Assembly: GCF_000829395.1 (NCBI RefSeq)
Contig: NZ_AP014680.1
Span: forward strand, 1,612,001-1,676,000
Length of the DNA: 64,000 nucleotides
Direction of reading: 5' to 3'
DNA from: Paucilactobacillus hokkaidonensis JCM 18461
GTDB lineage: Bacteria > Bacillota > Bacilli > Lactobacillales > Lactobacillaceae
Below, piece by piece: positions 25,921-36,440 of this stretch. The notes under the pieces are model-generated. The model did no database searches. It was not told the origin of the DNA and saw only the letters and a list, made by a program, of their open reading frames with translations. Made by a program: the position numbers and the translations under genes. How positions within the stretch are numbered: the first letter of the stretch is position 1; every line of letters starts with the position of its first letter.

Positions 25921-25960
25921 AAAGCGGCAAAGATCAAAATTGATCTTTGCCGCTTTTTTT
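25921..25960. terminator. bidirectional terminator between clpP and whiA
   Basis: AAAGCGGCAAAGATCA pairs with TGATCTTTGCCGCTTT and is followed by a T-run (plus) and preceded by A-residues (minus). Confidence 0.9.
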
Positions 25961-25972
25961 GATCTATTCAAT

Positions 25973-26908
25973 TTATACAGCCGACTCTCGTAGTTGATCG
26001 GCGTATGCATTAATCTTACGCAAACGATGATTCACTCCAGATTTAGAAATTGGTCCGCCAGGAACTAACTCGCCAAGTTCCTTTAAACTAATCTCCTGAT
26101 GCGCCAATCTAGTTTCAGCAATTTCTCTTAGCTTGTCTGGTAAATTACTCAAACCTACGTTTTCGTCCACAAATTTAATGTTTTCAATTTGCTTGGTTGA
26201 GGCATTGACAACTTTATCCATGTTAGCATTCTCGCAATTAACTAGTCGGTTAACCGAATTACGCATATCACGGACAATTCGAATATCTTCAAACTTAAGC
26301 ATTGCATTGGTTGCACCAATTAATGACAAAAAGTCGGCAATCTTTTCAGCTTCTTTTAAATATACAATATAGCCACTGCGACGATTGGTCACCCGTGCAT
26401 TTAAATTATACTTATTCATCATTTCCGCAATCATTGCATTATGCTCCTCATACAGTGAGTAAATCTCCAGATGATAACGCGACGTTTCAGGATTATTAAC
26501 CGAACCACCTGCTAAAAAAGCGCCACGCAGATAAGATCTAATCATGCCATCATTGCTCAATAATTCAACCGGCACTTGTTCCTTAATTTGCATATCTTGC
26601 AAAATACCCAGATCAGATAAAATGGCTTGTGATTCACCCCGAAGTCGAACAATATACAAATTGTTTTTCTTTAATTTCATTTTACGTCGTACGACTAATT
26701 CACTTTCAGACTGATAAAAATCTTTCAGCAATTGGTAGATTCTTCGTGCAATTGCCGGATTTTCCGTTTGAATATTCAACACTAACTGATGGTTTGCAAT
26801 ATTCAACGTCCCATTCATCCGAATCAGCGCCATCAATTCAGCCTTAGCATTATCCAAATGAACCTGCAAACCAGTTAGTTCTTTTTTTACTTCACTGGCA
26901 TAAGACAT
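25973..26908 (-). CDS. whiA: DNA-binding protein WhiA
   Basis: About 311 residues: a LAGLIDADG-like N-terminal fold (about 1-215), including [18 protein letters not shown], and a C-terminal helix-turn-helix with [24 protein letters not shown] and [12 protein letters not shown]. In Firmicutes it influences chromosome segregation and cell division. I start at ATG 26908 because AGGGAG is correctly spaced there; the GTG at 26917 lies on top of the ribosome site. It is the third gene of the conserved rapZ-yvcK-whiA operon. Confidence 0.96.
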   Translation of the reverse strand: MSYASEVKKELTGLQVHLDNAKAELMALIRMNGTLNIANHQLVLNIQTENPAIARRIYQLLKDFYQSESELVVRRKMKLKKNNLYIVRLRGESQAILSDLGILQDMQIKEQVPVELLSNDGMIRSYLRGAFLAGGSVNNPETSRYHLEIYSLYEEHNAMIAEMMNKYNLNARVTNRRSGYIVYLKEAEKIADFLSLIGATNAMLKFEDIRIVRDMRNSVNRLVNCENANMDKVVNASTKQIENIKFVDENVGLSNLPDKLREIAETRLAHQEISLKELGELVPGGPISKSGVNHRLRKINAYADQLRESAV

Positions 26909-26923
26909 TGGTATCACTCCCTT

Positions 26924-27925
26924 CTAATCGCGTGCTTGGTGTAATCGATTTAACAATTCAGCCACAACCTTAGCACTATCATGAAAAGCACCATTATCTC
27001 TTAATTGTAAAAAGTTAGTTGAAATTACTCGCGTTTCTTGTTCTCGTAATCCGGCAAAATCGTGTTTAACTGGCTGCGATAATTCGTTCCAACGCTGAAA
27101 ATCCATATAATCTTCTGGTACTGGTTGGGAATTCACTAACACAGTATCAACAAAGTGCCGACCTAGATGTTCATCTAGTATCCGGACATGATCAGCATCG
27201 GTAAACTGATCTGTTTCTCCTTTTTGGGTCATAATATTACAAATGTAGACAACTTCAGCAGATGTATCACAAACCGCCTGGCCCACATTTTTAATCATTA
27301 AGTTAGGTAAAATACTGGTAAATAAGCTTCCAGGTCCCAATACGATCTGATCAGCATCCATAATCGCATTAATTACCTCTGGCACTGCTTGTGCAACATG
27401 TCCGTCTTGATAATCGGCAGGAGTGACCCATACACGCTTAATTGCCTTGTGTGCTGCTGTAATCTCAGATTCACCCTTTATTTTGGTACCATCTGTAAAT
27501 TCAGCATTTAATACTAAGGGTTCATTTGCGGCCGGATAGACATGGCCACGGACTTTCATCATTTGGGACAATTCTTGAACTGCTTCAAAAACTCCAGATT
27601 TCATTTCTGATAATGCTGCAATTATTAAATTTCCGATTGCGTGACCTGCAAAAAATTGGTCAGAGCTATCAAATCGGTATTGAAAAATATCAAGCTCCAA
27701 ATCTGACCACTGTGATAACGCCGCCAAGACGTTACGAATATCACCAGGTGGAACAACATTAATATAATTGCGCAAAATACCAGAGGAGCCACCATCGTCT
27801 GCTACTGTAACCACTGCCGTAATGTCAACATCTTTATCGCGAAGACCCTTTAATATGACCGGTAATCCGGTTCCCCCACCAATGACCACGATCTTAGGTT
27901 GACGCTTTTTTAGTTTCTCACTCAT
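26924..27925 (-). CDS. yvcK: gluconeogenesis/cell-wall factor YvcK (CofD-like)
   Basis: 333 residues of the CofD/YvcK family, which binds UDP-sugars and is needed for normal peptidoglycan synthesis on gluconeogenic carbon sources in Bacillus. The N-terminal [17 protein letters not shown] is the nucleotide-binding loop; [11 protein letters not shown] and [10 protein letters not shown] follow; [14 protein letters not shown] is the central family motif. It overlaps rapZ by 4 bp and leads whiA by 15 bp. Confidence 0.95.
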   Translation of the reverse strand: MSEKLKKRQPKIVVIGGGTGLPVILKGLRDKDVDITAVVTVADDGGSSGILRNYINVVPPGDIRNVLAALSQWSDLELDIFQYRFDSSDQFFAGHAIGNLIIAALSEMKSGVFEAVQELSQMMKVRGHVYPAANEPLVLNAEFTDGTKIKGESEITAAHKAIKRVWVTPADYQDGHVAQAVPEVINAIMDADQIVLGPGSLFTSILPNLMIKNVGQAVCDTSAEVVYICNIMTQKGETDQFTDADHVRILDEHLGRHFVDTVLVNSQPVPEDYMDFQRWNELSQPVKHDFAGLREQETRVISTNFLQLRDNGAFHDSAKVVAELLNRLHQARD

Positions 27926-28806
27926 GATCGATTGGTGGTCTCCTTTCGCTTGTCAACATCACGATGGCTAACATTGACGACATAATTTTTACCAATATCC
28001 TTGGACAGTCGATTGGCTATTGCAACGGAGCGGTGTTGACCACCAGTACAACCGATTGCAATTGTTAAACTTGTTTTACCCTCTTTTTCATATCCAGGTA
28101 AAATATTGTTCAACAATGAATAGAAATGACTATAAAACTTTTCAGTTAGTGGTTGTTTCATTACATAATCACTCACTGGCTTGTCATTACCAGTTAATGG
28201 CTTTAACTCTGGGATATAATATGGATTGGGCAAGAAACGGACATCCATGACGATATCAGCGTCCAGCGGCAACCCATATTTAAATCCAAACGACATTACC
28301 TCGACATAAAATGTGGTTTGCTGCTCGTTATTAAAATAATCATCTAATCGATGTCGTAGTTGCCGTGGTGATAAATTAGACGTATCTACCGTTAAATTAG
28401 CGATACTTTTGATTTCACTTAATAATGTCCGTTCGCGATCAATTCCAGACATTACACGTCCTTGTGGTGCCAGTGGATGTGCACGTCTCGTTTCTTTATA
28501 CCGCGAAACCAGTTCCTCGTCTGTTGCGTCTAAGAAAAGTAGTTGCGTATTCACATCGGCGCGTTTTTGCAATTTATCAATCGCTGGCATCACGAGATCA
28601 TAAAAACCACGAGATCGTAAATCAACTACCAGCGCAACTTTGTCCGTGCCTTCAGATTCTTCAATAATATCTAAAAATCGCGACAATAAATTGGGCAACA
28701 TATTATCAACCACAAAATATCCCAAATCTTCAAAGCTTTGGATAGCCACCGTTTTACCAGCACCACTCATTCCAGTAATAATCACGACTTGCAACTTTTT
28801 TTTCAA
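27922..28806 (-). CDS. rapZ: RNase adapter protein RapZ (YvcJ)
   Basis: A nucleotide-binding protein with Walker A GMSGAGKT near the start and C-terminal [16 protein letters not shown], which in enterobacteria binds small RNAs and UDP-GlcNAc to control glmS. I place the start at TTG 28806, since GGAGGT lies 7 bp ahead and it gives the usual 294 residues; the frame continues to 28860 without a good start. Upstream lies an array of eight hairpin units, so its promoter must be inside or beyond this array. Confidence 0.93.
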   Translation of the reverse strand: MKKKLQVVIITGMSGAGKTVAIQSFEDLGYFVVDNMLPNLLSRFLDIIEESEGTDKVALVVDLRSRGFYDLVMPAIDKLQKRADVNTQLLFLDATDEELVSRYKETRRAHPLAPQGRVMSGIDRERTLLSEIKSIANLTVDTSNLSPRQLRHRLDDYFNNEQQTTFYVEVMSFGFKYGLPLDADIVMDVRFLPNPYYIPELKPLTGNDKPVSDYVMKQPLTEKFYSHFYSLLNNILPGYEKEGKTSLTIAIGCTGGQHRSVAIANRLSKDIGKNYVVNVSHRDVDKRKETTNRS

Positions 28807-28887
28807 GGTATGACCTCCAAATCTATATCCGATAAAAACTAATCTATAATATTGTAACATACCGGGTGTGTCACTTCAAAAATCAGA

Positions 28888-29901
28888 GTGTGATCAGCCA
28901 CGCTCAGAAGTCGGAGCCTAACGGTAAACAAGGTGATATGATTCGCCCTTTGAATCGTATTGCCTTGTTTATTGTTAGGTGTAGACTTTTGTGGCTGAGA
29001 ACACGTTTCAAAAATCAGAGTGTGATTAGCCACGCTCAGAAGTCGGAACCTAACGGTAAACAAGGTGATATGATTCGCCCTTTGAATCGTATTACCTTGT
29101 TTATTATTGGGTGTAGACTTTTGTGGCTGAGAACACGTTTCAAAAATCAGAGTGTGATCGGCCACGTCCAGAAGTTGGAGCCTAACGGTAAACAAGGTAA
29201 TATGATTCGTCCCTTGAATCGTATTGCCTTGTTTATTGTTAGGTGTAGACTTTTGTGGCTGAGAACACGTTTCAAAAATCAGAGTACAATCAGCCACGCT
29301 CAGAAGTCGGAGCCTAACGGTAAACAAGGTGATATGATTCGCCCTTTGAATCGTATTGCCTTGTTTATTGTTAGGTGTAGACTTTTGTGGCTGAGAACAC
29401 GTTTCAAAAATCAGAGTGTGATTAGCCACGCTCAGAAGTCGGAAACTAACGGTAAACAAGGTGATATGATTCGCCCTTTGAATCGTATTACCTTGTTTAT
29501 TATTAGGTGTAGACTTTTGTGGCTGAGAACACGTTTCAAAAATCAGAGTGTGATTAGCCACGCTCAGAAGTCGGAACCTAACGGTAAACAAGGTGATATG
29601 ATTCGCCCTTTGAATCGTATTACCTTGTTTATTATTAGGTGTAGACTTTTGTGGCTGAGAACACGTTTCAAAAATCAGAGTGTGATCGGCCACGTCCAGA
29701 AGTTGGAGCCTAACGGTAAACAAGGTAATATGATTCGCCCCTTGAATCGTATTGCCTTGTTTATTGTTAGGTGTAGACTTTTGTGGCTGAGAACACGTTT
29801 CAAAAATCAGAGTACAATCAGCCACGCTCAGAAGTCAGAACCTAACGCATAAAATGCACTTACACAACCAAATTTAGGCCATGCAAGTGCATTTTATATT
29901 A
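28888..29901. repeat. tandem array of eight long-hairpin units, 132-bp period
   Basis: This fills the 1.1-kb gap between argH and rapZ. Units start at 28888, 29020, 29152, 29284, 29416, 29548, 29680 and 29812, exactly 132 bp apart. Each has a hairpin of about 117 bp (GTGTGATCAGCCAC at one foot, GTGGCTGAGAACAC at the other, loop GCCCTTT) and a 15-bp spacer GTTTCAAAAATCAGA. Subtypes run A B C D B' B C D, so a block was duplicated. The eighth unit keeps its left outer arm but switches at about 29846 to a different core (ATAAAATGCACTT and AAGTGCATTTTAT), likely the argH terminator. The internal loop has GGAG where other loci have GTAG. Confidence 0.92.
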
Positions 29902-29941
29902 TACGTTTGTTTTCAAACAGACTGTGATCAACAATTATTCC

Positions 29942-31321
29942 TTATTTAATCAATTCCTTAGCTCGCTTCAGATTTTCTCTAATCTGTGAGAACCCGGTTC
30001 CACCCAATGAATTTCGGCGTTCAACAGCAACCTTACTCTCTAAATCGTGATAGATATCCTCTTCAATTAGCGGAGAAATCTTTTTATACTCGCTTAACGG
30101 AATATTTTGTAATGTGGTTCCAGTCTGCAATCCCTGCAATACTAACTTGCCCACAATCTCATGTGCTTGACGGAACGGAATACCTTTACTGGCCAAATAA
30201 TCAGCTAACTCCGTAGCATTTGAGAAATCATTAGTAGTTGCATCAGCCATTTTTTCTTTATGGATATGTGCAGTTCTCAACATTTCTGTAAAAATTTTAA
30301 TGCTTGGTAAAATTGTTTTGACTGTGTCAAAAACGCCTTCTTTATCCTCTTGCATATCTTTATTGTAAGCCAATGGTAATGACTTCATAACAGTTAAGAG
30401 ACCTATTAAATCGCCAAAGACACGGCCACTTTTGCCACGAATTAATTCCGCCATATCAGGATTTTTCTTTTGGGGCATAATTGAGCTCCCAGTTGAAAAC
30501 TGATCAGACAACTCTAAATAGTTGAATTCATACGTACACCAAAGAATGATCTCTTCACAGAAACGAGACACATGCATCATTAGGATCGATGCGTTACTCA
30601 AAAATTCCAGCGCAAAGTCACGGTCAGAAACTGCATCCAAACTATTATGATAAACATCATCAAAGCCCAGTTCATCAGCCGAAAATTGGCGATCAATTGG
30701 AAAAGTAGTTCCGGCTAACGCTGCAGCACCTAATGGTGACACATTAGTATGCTTCATATTAAACTCAAACCGTTCTACATCCCGTTGGAACATTTCAAAA
30801 TACGCCAATAAGTAGTGCGCGTAGGAAATTGGCTGGGCATGCTGCATATGTGTATATCCCGGCATAATCGTTTCTACGTTTTCTTCTGCTAACGAAACAA
30901 TTACAGTCTGCAAATGTTTTAACTCTGCAATTACTTCAGGAATTCTATTTTTTACATATAAATGAAAATCAGTAGCAACCTGATCATTACGACTACGTGC
31001 AGTGTGCAGCTTGCCTGCCACTGGTCCAATTTCATCCGTTAATAGCTTTTCCAAGTTAAGATGAATGTCTTCATTTTCAACAGTAAATTTTAGTTCACCT
31101 TGTTCTAACTTTGTAGCCAATTTGTTCAACCCAGCCACAATTTGATCAGCATTTGCAGCTGGTAAAATTGCAGTTTTTTTCAACATTTTAACATGTGCTA
31201 GAGATCCTTGAATATCCTCGTGAGCTAACTCTTGATCAAATGAAATTGATGCACCAAATTCATCAACCCAGTGAGCGCCAGTCTGTGTAAAGCGACCACC
31301 CCATAGTTTTCCCGTACTCAT
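29942..31321 (-). CDS. argH: argininosuccinate lyase
   Basis: Splits argininosuccinate into arginine and fumarate, the last step of arginine synthesis. 459 residues. The fumarase/aspartase superfamily signature is [15 protein letters not shown]; other marks are [18 protein letters not shown] and [18 protein letters not shown]. Its ATG follows the argG stop codon with no gap, so the two are co-translated. Confidence 0.97.
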   Translation of the reverse strand: MSTGKLWGGRFTQTGAHWVDEFGASISFDQELAHEDIQGSLAHVKMLKKTAILPAANADQIVAGLNKLATKLEQGELKFTVENEDIHLNLEKLLTDEIGPVAGKLHTARSRNDQVATDFHLYVKNRIPEVIAELKHLQTVIVSLAEENVETIMPGYTHMQHAQPISYAHYLLAYFEMFQRDVERFEFNMKHTNVSPLGAAALAGTTFPIDRQFSADELGFDDVYHNSLDAVSDRDFALEFLSNASILMMHVSRFCEEIILWCTYEFNYLELSDQFSTGSSIMPQKKNPDMAELIRGKSGRVFGDLIGLLTVMKSLPLAYNKDMQEDKEGVFDTVKTILPSIKIFTEMLRTAHIHKEKMADATTNDFSNATELADYLASKGIPFRQAHEIVGKLVLQGLQTGTTLQNIPLSEYKKISPLIEEDIYHDLESKVAVERRNSLGGTGFSQIRENLKRAKELIK

Positions 31322-32545
31322 CTATTGAATGCCATCCTTTTCTTTTTTAACCTTATCCTGGACCTGTGCATAAACTTTAGTTGGTAGTCCCCATAGTTTG
31401 ATAAACCCAACAGCCGCCTGCTGATCAAACTCATCTGCAGAAGTATACGTGGCCAAATTCTTATTGTAAAGTGAATTTTCTGACTTACGTCCCTGTACCA
31501 TTACATTACCCTTAAATAATTTCAAGCGGATGGTTCCATTTACTACTTTTTGCGTCTCTTTTAAAAATGCAACCATGGCGTTCATTAATGGGGAGAACCA
31601 GAGGGCATTGTAAATTGTGTCCGCTAATTTTTGTTCAATAATTGGTTTAAAATGTGCCAATTCACGCTCAAATGTTAAATCTTCCAATTCTTTATGAGCC
31701 TTCATTAGTACAGTTGCGGCTGGAGCTTCATAAACTTCACGTGATTTAATACCTACTAAACGGTTCTCAATGTGGTCAATTCGACCAATTCCATGCTTAC
31801 CTGAGATCGCTTCTACTTTTGAAATTAGTGCTCCTAGTGGATACTGAGTACCATTTAATGCAACTGGGACTCCTTGAACAAAGTCAATTGTCATTTCTTC
31901 TGGTTCATCTGGTGCGTTTTCAATTGGATTAGTTAAATCAAATGCATCCTCAGGTGCTTCTACCCATGGATCCTCAAGTACCCCGGCTTCGTTTGCACGA
32001 CCCCATAGGTTTTGATCGATCGAATATGGACTATCTAAATCAATCGGAATTGGAACATCGTTTTCTTTAGCATATTCAATTTCTTCTTCACGAGACATAT
32101 GCCAGTCACGTATTGGCGCTTCAATTTTAATATCTGGTGCCAAAGCATGAATAGCAACTTCAAACCGTACTTGGTCATTACCCTTACCAGTACAACCATG
32201 GGCAATTGCATCTGCTCCTTCTTGCTTGGCAATCTCAACTAATTTTTTAGCGATCAGTGGACGTGAAAGAGCTGACAGTAATGGATAAGTCCCCTCATAC
32301 ATTGTGTGCCCTTGTAACGCAATTAAGGCATAGTCACTGGCAAACTCTTCTTTCGCATCAATTACGAACGCCTTGACTGCACCAACTTTTAGGGCTTTGT
32401 CATGGACAAAGTTAAGATCCTTCCCCTGCTCACCGACATCAATACAAACAGCGAGCACATCATAGCCCTTATTTTTTAACCATGGAATGGCCACCGATGT
32501 ATCTAATCCACCTGAATATGCTAGTACTATTTTCTTATTTGCCAT
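31322..32545 (-). CDS. argG: argininosuccinate synthase
   Basis: Joins citrulline and aspartate using ATP. 407 residues. The PP-loop [14 protein letters not shown] is at about 9-22; [14 protein letters not shown] and [12 protein letters not shown] are typical. With argH it allows arginine to be made from citrulline; no argF, argJ or carB genes are in this window. Upstream are a good promoter and a possible ArgR box. Confidence 0.97.
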   Translation of the reverse strand: MANKKIVLAYSGGLDTSVAIPWLKNKGYDVLAVCIDVGEQGKDLNFVHDKALKVGAVKAFVIDAKEEFASDYALIALQGHTMYEGTYPLLSALSRPLIAKKLVEIAKQEGADAIAHGCTGKGNDQVRFEVAIHALAPDIKIEAPIRDWHMSREEEIEYAKENDVPIPIDLDSPYSIDQNLWGRANEAGVLEDPWVEAPEDAFDLTNPIENAPDEPEEMTIDFVQGVPVALNGTQYPLGALISKVEAISGKHGIGRIDHIENRLVGIKSREVYEAPAATVLMKAHKELEDLTFERELAHFKPIIEQKLADTIYNALWFSPLMNAMVAFLKETQKVVNGTIRLKLFKGNVMVQGRKSENSLYNKNLATYTSADEFDQQAAVGFIKLWGLPTKVYAQVQDKVKKEKDGIQ

Positions 32546-32584
32546 ATTATTTATTCCTCCATACTTTGTTTTATTATGTTATTA

Positions 32585-32613
32585 ACATTAGCACGTAATA
32601 TTCTATTTTTCAA
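32585..32613 (-). promoter_or_regulatory. argG promoter
   Basis: On the minus strand TTGAAA (32613-32608), 17 bp, TAATGT (32590-32585). Confidence 0.55.
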
Positions 32614-32627
32614 GTATTTATACACTT
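32612..32627. promoter_or_regulatory. possible ARG box
   Basis: AAGTATTTATACACTT is an imperfect AT-rich palindrome that touches the -35 box of the argG promoter and looks like an ArgR/AhrC site. The match to the consensus is partial. Confidence 0.35.
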
Positions 32628-32692
32628 TTTTCTTTAATTAATGATGTTTATTCGTTTTATTGTGTTATATGCATGATTTTTTGTATAAAAAT

Positions 32693-32735
32693 AGAGAGCT
32701 ACCGGCAAAAAATGGTTCTTTACCGGTAACTCTCT
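32693..32735 (-). terminator. terminator of the luxS unit
   Basis: AGAGAGCTACCGGC pairs with TACCGGTAACTCTCT (one bulge); on the minus strand it is followed by ATTTTTAT. It lies past the hairpin element that follows luxS. Confidence 0.75.
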
Positions 32736-32762
32736 AATGCATTTTGTATTTATTGTTGGAAC

Positions 32763-32876
32763 GTGTTACACAAGGCAGGTTCCTGCGCTTAGCCCAACAA
32801 TTTCAATGATCCCAAATTCAGGGATCATTGAAATTGTCATGCTAATGCTCAGAACCTAAGCGCCTTGTTCCACACT
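32763..32876. repeat. long-hairpin element after luxS (locus 4)
   Basis: Feet GTGTTACACAAGGC and GCCTTGTTCCACAC form the outer stem with small defects; AAGC on the right arm is bulged; AGGTTC/GAACCT forms the short stem; a larger internal loop follows (TGAG on the minus strand in place of GTAG); then a perfect inner stem ACAATTTCAATGATCCC. The element ends 2 bp from the luxS stop codon. Confidence 0.8.
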
Positions 32877-32878
32877 CC

Positions 32879-33349
32879 CTAAACTTCAACCCGCTTAAAC
32901 GGATCCGATGAAATCTTTTCTGACAGAATCTTCTTAGCCCATTCTTGTGCTGAGAAGAGCGAATGATCACGATAGTTTCCACAACTATCAATTGTTGTTC
33001 CAGGAACATCGGACCACTTTGCAGTACTGATAAATTCCAATGATGATTTCAATGCTTTGGCAACTTCTGCCGTATCATGTTCACCCCACATAATCAGATG
33101 GAATCCTGTCCGACAACCAAATGGTGAGCAATCAATTACTCCGTCCATTCGATCACGTAATAAACCAGCAAGCATATGCTCAATCGTATGTAACCCTGCC
33201 GTTGGAATTGCATTTTCATTTGGTTGTACTAATCGTAAGTCAAAATTGGAGATTTTATCCCCATTAGGACCTTCTTCAACCGTAATTAACCGCACGTATG
33301 GTGCCAATACCTTTGTATGATCTAACTGAAAGCTTTCAATCTTTGCCAA
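32879..33349 (-). CDS. luxS: S-ribosylhomocysteine lyase (autoinducer-2 synthase)
   Basis: Splits S-ribosylhomocysteine into homocysteine and the AI-2 precursor in the activated methyl cycle. 156 residues. The Fe(II)-binding HTIEHMLAG (His54 and His58 by family numbering) and the Cys pair in [15 protein letters not shown] are present. It stands alone between uvrA and argG, followed by a hairpin element and a terminator. Confidence 0.97.
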   Translation of the reverse strand: MAKIESFQLDHTKVLAPYVRLITVEEGPNGDKISNFDLRLVQPNENAIPTAGLHTIEHMLAGLLRDRMDGVIDCSPFGCRTGFHLIMWGEHDTAEVAKALKSSLEFISTAKWSDVPGTTIDSCGNYRDHSLFSAQEWAKKILSEKISSDPFKRVEV

Positions 33350-33454
33350 GTAAATCCACTCCTTTTTTGATTACCTTTACTATACAATTTTGAAATTAAA
33401 GCGCAAGTACAATAAAAAATTTGAGTCAGAACGAACACGTCCAATAATAATCGC

Positions 33455-36292
33455 CTAACTACGATCCTCGTCTCGCTCCAATATTGGTTTAAGATATTGT
33501 CCCGTATAACTCTCGTTAACTTCTGCGATCTGTTCTGGTGTTCCTGTGGCAACAATCTCACCACCACCAGCACCACCTTCTGGGCCTAAATCAATCAACC
33601 AGTCTGCTGTCTTGATCACATCTAAATTATGTTCGATCACCAAAACCGTATTGCCAGCATCAACTAACCGCTGTAAGACTTCCAATAATCGTTTAATATC
33701 ATCAGTATGCAACCCAGTTGTTGGTTCATCCAGAATATAGAAACTTTTGCCACTAGATTGTTTATGCAGTTCAGATGCTAACTTCATTCGTTGTGCTTCA
33801 CCACCAGATAATGTTGTCGCCGGCTGGCCCATTTTAACGTACCCCAACCCAACATCAACAATTGTCTGTAATTTACGTGCAATCTTAGGAATTGGAGCAA
33901 AGAAATCTAACGCCTCTGTGACAGTCATTTCCAAAACGTCGGCAATGTTTTTGCCCTTGTACTGAACTTCAAGCGTCTCAGAATTATATCGCTTACCATG
34001 GCAAACTTCACAGGGAACATATACATCTGGTAAAAAGTTCATTTCAATTTTTAAAATTCCGTCACCATGACAAGCCTCACAGCGACCGCCTTTAATGTTA
34101 AAACTAAAACGTCCCTTTTGATAACCTCGTAGTTTGGCTTCATTAGTCTGCGCAAATAAATCACGAATATTGTCAAAAACACCTGTATATGTGGCCGGAT
34201 TACTTCGTGGAGTTCGTCCGATTGGTGCCTGATCAATATCAATTATTTTTTCAATATTTTTAATTCCTCGGACAGACTTATATTTACCAGGCTTTTCAGA
34301 ATTACGATTCAGCTTTTGAGCCAAAACTCGCTTTAAAATCGAATTAACTAACGTTGATTTACCGGAACCAGAGACTCCAGTAACCCCAATAAACTTACCC
34401 AATGGAAAATCAACCGTTAAATTCTTTAAGTTGTTTTCGCTTGCTCCGGTAATGGTGATCTTTTTACCATTACCAGTTCTTCTTTTAGTTGGCATCGGAA
34501 CAAACTTCTTACCCGCTAAATATTGTCCAGTCAATGATTTCGCTGAATGTGCAACTTGTTTTGGCGTTCCAGCGGCCATGACTTCACCACCGTACTCACC
34601 AGCACCTGGACCAATATCGACTAGATAATCTGCAGCTCGCATCGTATCTTCATCATGTTCGACAATAATTAGGGTGTTCCCCAAGTCGCGCATCTTCTTT
34701 AATGATGCAATCAAACGATCATTATCGCGTTGATGCAATCCAATGGAGGGTTCATCCAAAATATACATCACACCTGAAAGATTTGAGCCTATCTGAGTTG
34801 CTAATCTGATCCGCTGTGCCTCACCACCAGATAAAGTACGTGCAGAACGACTTAGTGTTAAATAATCTAAACCAACATTTTGTAAAAAAGTCAGTCGATC
34901 AACAATTTCTTTAATAATTGGACGGGCAATGGTTTCATTTTGCTCGGAAAGATGTAATTGTTTGAAGAATGGAATTTCATCACTAACTGGTTTTTCAGAA
35001 ACTTCACCAATATGTAAATGATCCACTTTGACACTCAATGCTTTCCGGTTTAACCGGTAGCCATGGCAAGTTTGGCAAGTTAATTCAGTCATATATTTAC
35101 GCATTTGATCACGAGTAAAATCTGAATTAGTCTCACGATAGCGACGATCAACGTTATTTAAAACTCCTTCAAATTCAACATCTACATCACGAACCCCGCC
35201 AAAATCATTTTCATAATGAAAATGAAATTTATGAGCTCCATTACCTTTTAAAATCATTTTCTGCTGTTTAGCCGGTAATTTATCAAATGGTGTATCCATG
35301 TCAATATCATTTTGTGTTGCAAATTGCTCTAACAACTCAGGATAATATTGTGATGAGATTGGATTCCAAGGCATAATTGCACCTTTCCGTAAAGTTACAT
35401 TACGGTCAGGAACAACCAAATCTTCATCGACCTCTAACTTTATTCCCAATCCTTCACACTCTGGACAAGCTCCCAATGGGGCATTGAATGAAAATAACCG
35501 TGGTTCCATTTCACCAACTGTAAAACCGCAGACTGGACAGGCATACTGTTCAGAAAAAGCAATTTGATCTCCGCCAATAATATCAGCGGTGGCGTATCCA
35601 TCACTCAAACGCAAGGCAGCCTCAAACGAGTCAAATAAACGTGAGCGAACGCCATCTTTAACAACGATTCGATCAACAACAATATTAACTGAGTGATTCT
35701 GATTTTTATTTAGCTCTGGAACATCCTCAATATCATACGTGTCCCCGTCCACTTGAACGCGGACGAAACCTTCGCGCTTAATTTTTTCAAATGTCTTTTT
35801 TTGACCACCCTTTTTGTTGCGGACAATTGGGGACAATATCTGTAATTTGGTGCGTTCTTCTAACTTTAAAACACGATCAACCATTTGTTCTGGTGACTGA
35901 CTAGTAATTGGCGTGCCATCATTGGGACAAATAGGAGTTCCAACTCGCGCCCACAAAAGTCTAAAGTAGTCATTGATTTCTGTCACAGTACCCACCGTTG
36001 AACGTGGATTTTTTGAAGTTGTTTTTTGATCAATCGAAATTGCTGGTGATAAGCCATCAATTGAATCAACATCTGGCTTATCCATTTGTCCTAAAAATTG
36101 TCGAGCATAGGCTGACAAACTTTCCACATAGCGTCGCTGACCCTCAGCGTAAAGCGTATCAAATGCTAATGAACTTTTCCCTGAACCTGATAGTCCTGTA
36201 ATGACGACTAACTTATTTTTGGGAATGGTAACGTCAATATTTTTAAGATTGTGGGCACGAGCACCATGAATTACAATTTTATCGTTTGCCAA
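33455..36292 (-). CDS. uvrA: excinuclease ABC subunit A
   Basis: A DNA-damage-sensing ABC ATPase of nucleotide excision repair, 945 residues. Two Walker A motifs ([14 protein letters not shown] near 31 and [13 protein letters not shown] near 640), two signature motifs ([10 protein letters not shown] and [10 protein letters not shown]) and zinc-binding Cys pairs ([12 protein letters not shown]...[12 protein letters not shown]...CEVC) are all present. It starts at TTG 36292, with GAGGAGG 8 bp ahead. That ribosome-site segment is duplicated upstream (36301-36340 and 36401-36440). Confidence 0.97.
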   Translation of the reverse strand: MANDKIVIHGARAHNLKNIDVTIPKNKLVVITGLSGSGKSSLAFDTLYAEGQRRYVESLSAYARQFLGQMDKPDVDSIDGLSPAISIDQKTTSKNPRSTVGTVTEINDYFRLLWARVGTPICPNDGTPITSQSPEQMVDRVLKLEERTKLQILSPIVRNKKGGQKKTFEKIKREGFVRVQVDGDTYDIEDVPELNKNQNHSVNIVVDRIVVKDGVRSRLFDSFEAALRLSDGYATADIIGGDQIAFSEQYACPVCGFTVGEMEPRLFSFNAPLGACPECEGLGIKLEVDEDLVVPDRNVTLRKGAIMPWNPISSQYYPELLEQFATQNDIDMDTPFDKLPAKQQKMILKGNGAHKFHFHYENDFGGVRDVDVEFEGVLNNVDRRYRETNSDFTRDQMRKYMTELTCQTCHGYRLNRKALSVKVDHLHIGEVSEKPVSDEIPFFKQLHLSEQNETIARPIIKEIVDRLTFLQNVGLDYLTLSRSARTLSGGEAQRIRLATQIGSNLSGVMYILDEPSIGLHQRDNDRLIASLKKMRDLGNTLIIVEHDEDTMRAADYLVDIGPGAGEYGGEVMAAGTPKQVAHSAKSLTGQYLAGKKFVPMPTKRRTGNGKKITITGASENNLKNLTVDFPLGKFIGVTGVSGSGKSTLVNSILKRVLAQKLNRNSEKPGKYKSVRGIKNIEKIIDIDQAPIGRTPRSNPATYTGVFDNIRDLFAQTNEAKLRGYQKGRFSFNIKGGRCEACHGDGILKIEMNFLPDVYVPCEVCHGKRYNSETLEVQYKGKNIADVLEMTVTEALDFFAPIPKIARKLQTIVDVGLGYVKMGQPATTLSGGEAQRMKLASELHKQSSGKSFYILDEPTTGLHTDDIKRLLEVLQRLVDAGNTVLVIEHNLDVIKTADWLIDLGPEGGAGGGEIVATGTPEQIAEVNESYTGQYLKPILERDEDRS

Positions 36293-36300
36293 TTAACTTT

Positions 36301-36440
36301 CCTCCTCAATTTTAACGGAAGATTTCTGTCCCAGAAATCCCTATTTTCGGTACGGATGTCCTTCCTCTCTACGACAACAAGTTGTCTTGTCGGACAGGCC
36401 CCTCCTCAATTTTAACGGAAGATTTCTGTCCCAGAAATCC
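36301..36440. repeat. 40-bp direct repeat 100 bp apart between uvrB and uvrA
   Basis: 36301-36340 and 36401-36440 are identical. Each has CCTCCTCAATTTTAACGGAA and the small palindrome GATTTCTG-TCC-CAGAAATC. On the minus strand each copy ends in GAGGAGG, the uvrA ribosome site. The 60 bp between hold another palindrome, GACAACAAGTTGTC (36373-36386). The original junction probably had one copy, directly after the uvrB stop. Confidence 0.85.

Noticed and set aside
28839-29852. Two 328-codon frames, one on each strand, across the hairpin array
   Set aside because: The 132-bp period is 44 codons, so any frame without a stop in one unit stays open throughout. There is no ribosome site, and the peptides are mere repeats of one 44-residue unit.
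28888-29901. Possible CRISPR array
   Set aside because: The whole 132-bp unit repeats, including the 15-bp spacer, which is the same in every unit. No short repeat with unique spacers and no cas genes.
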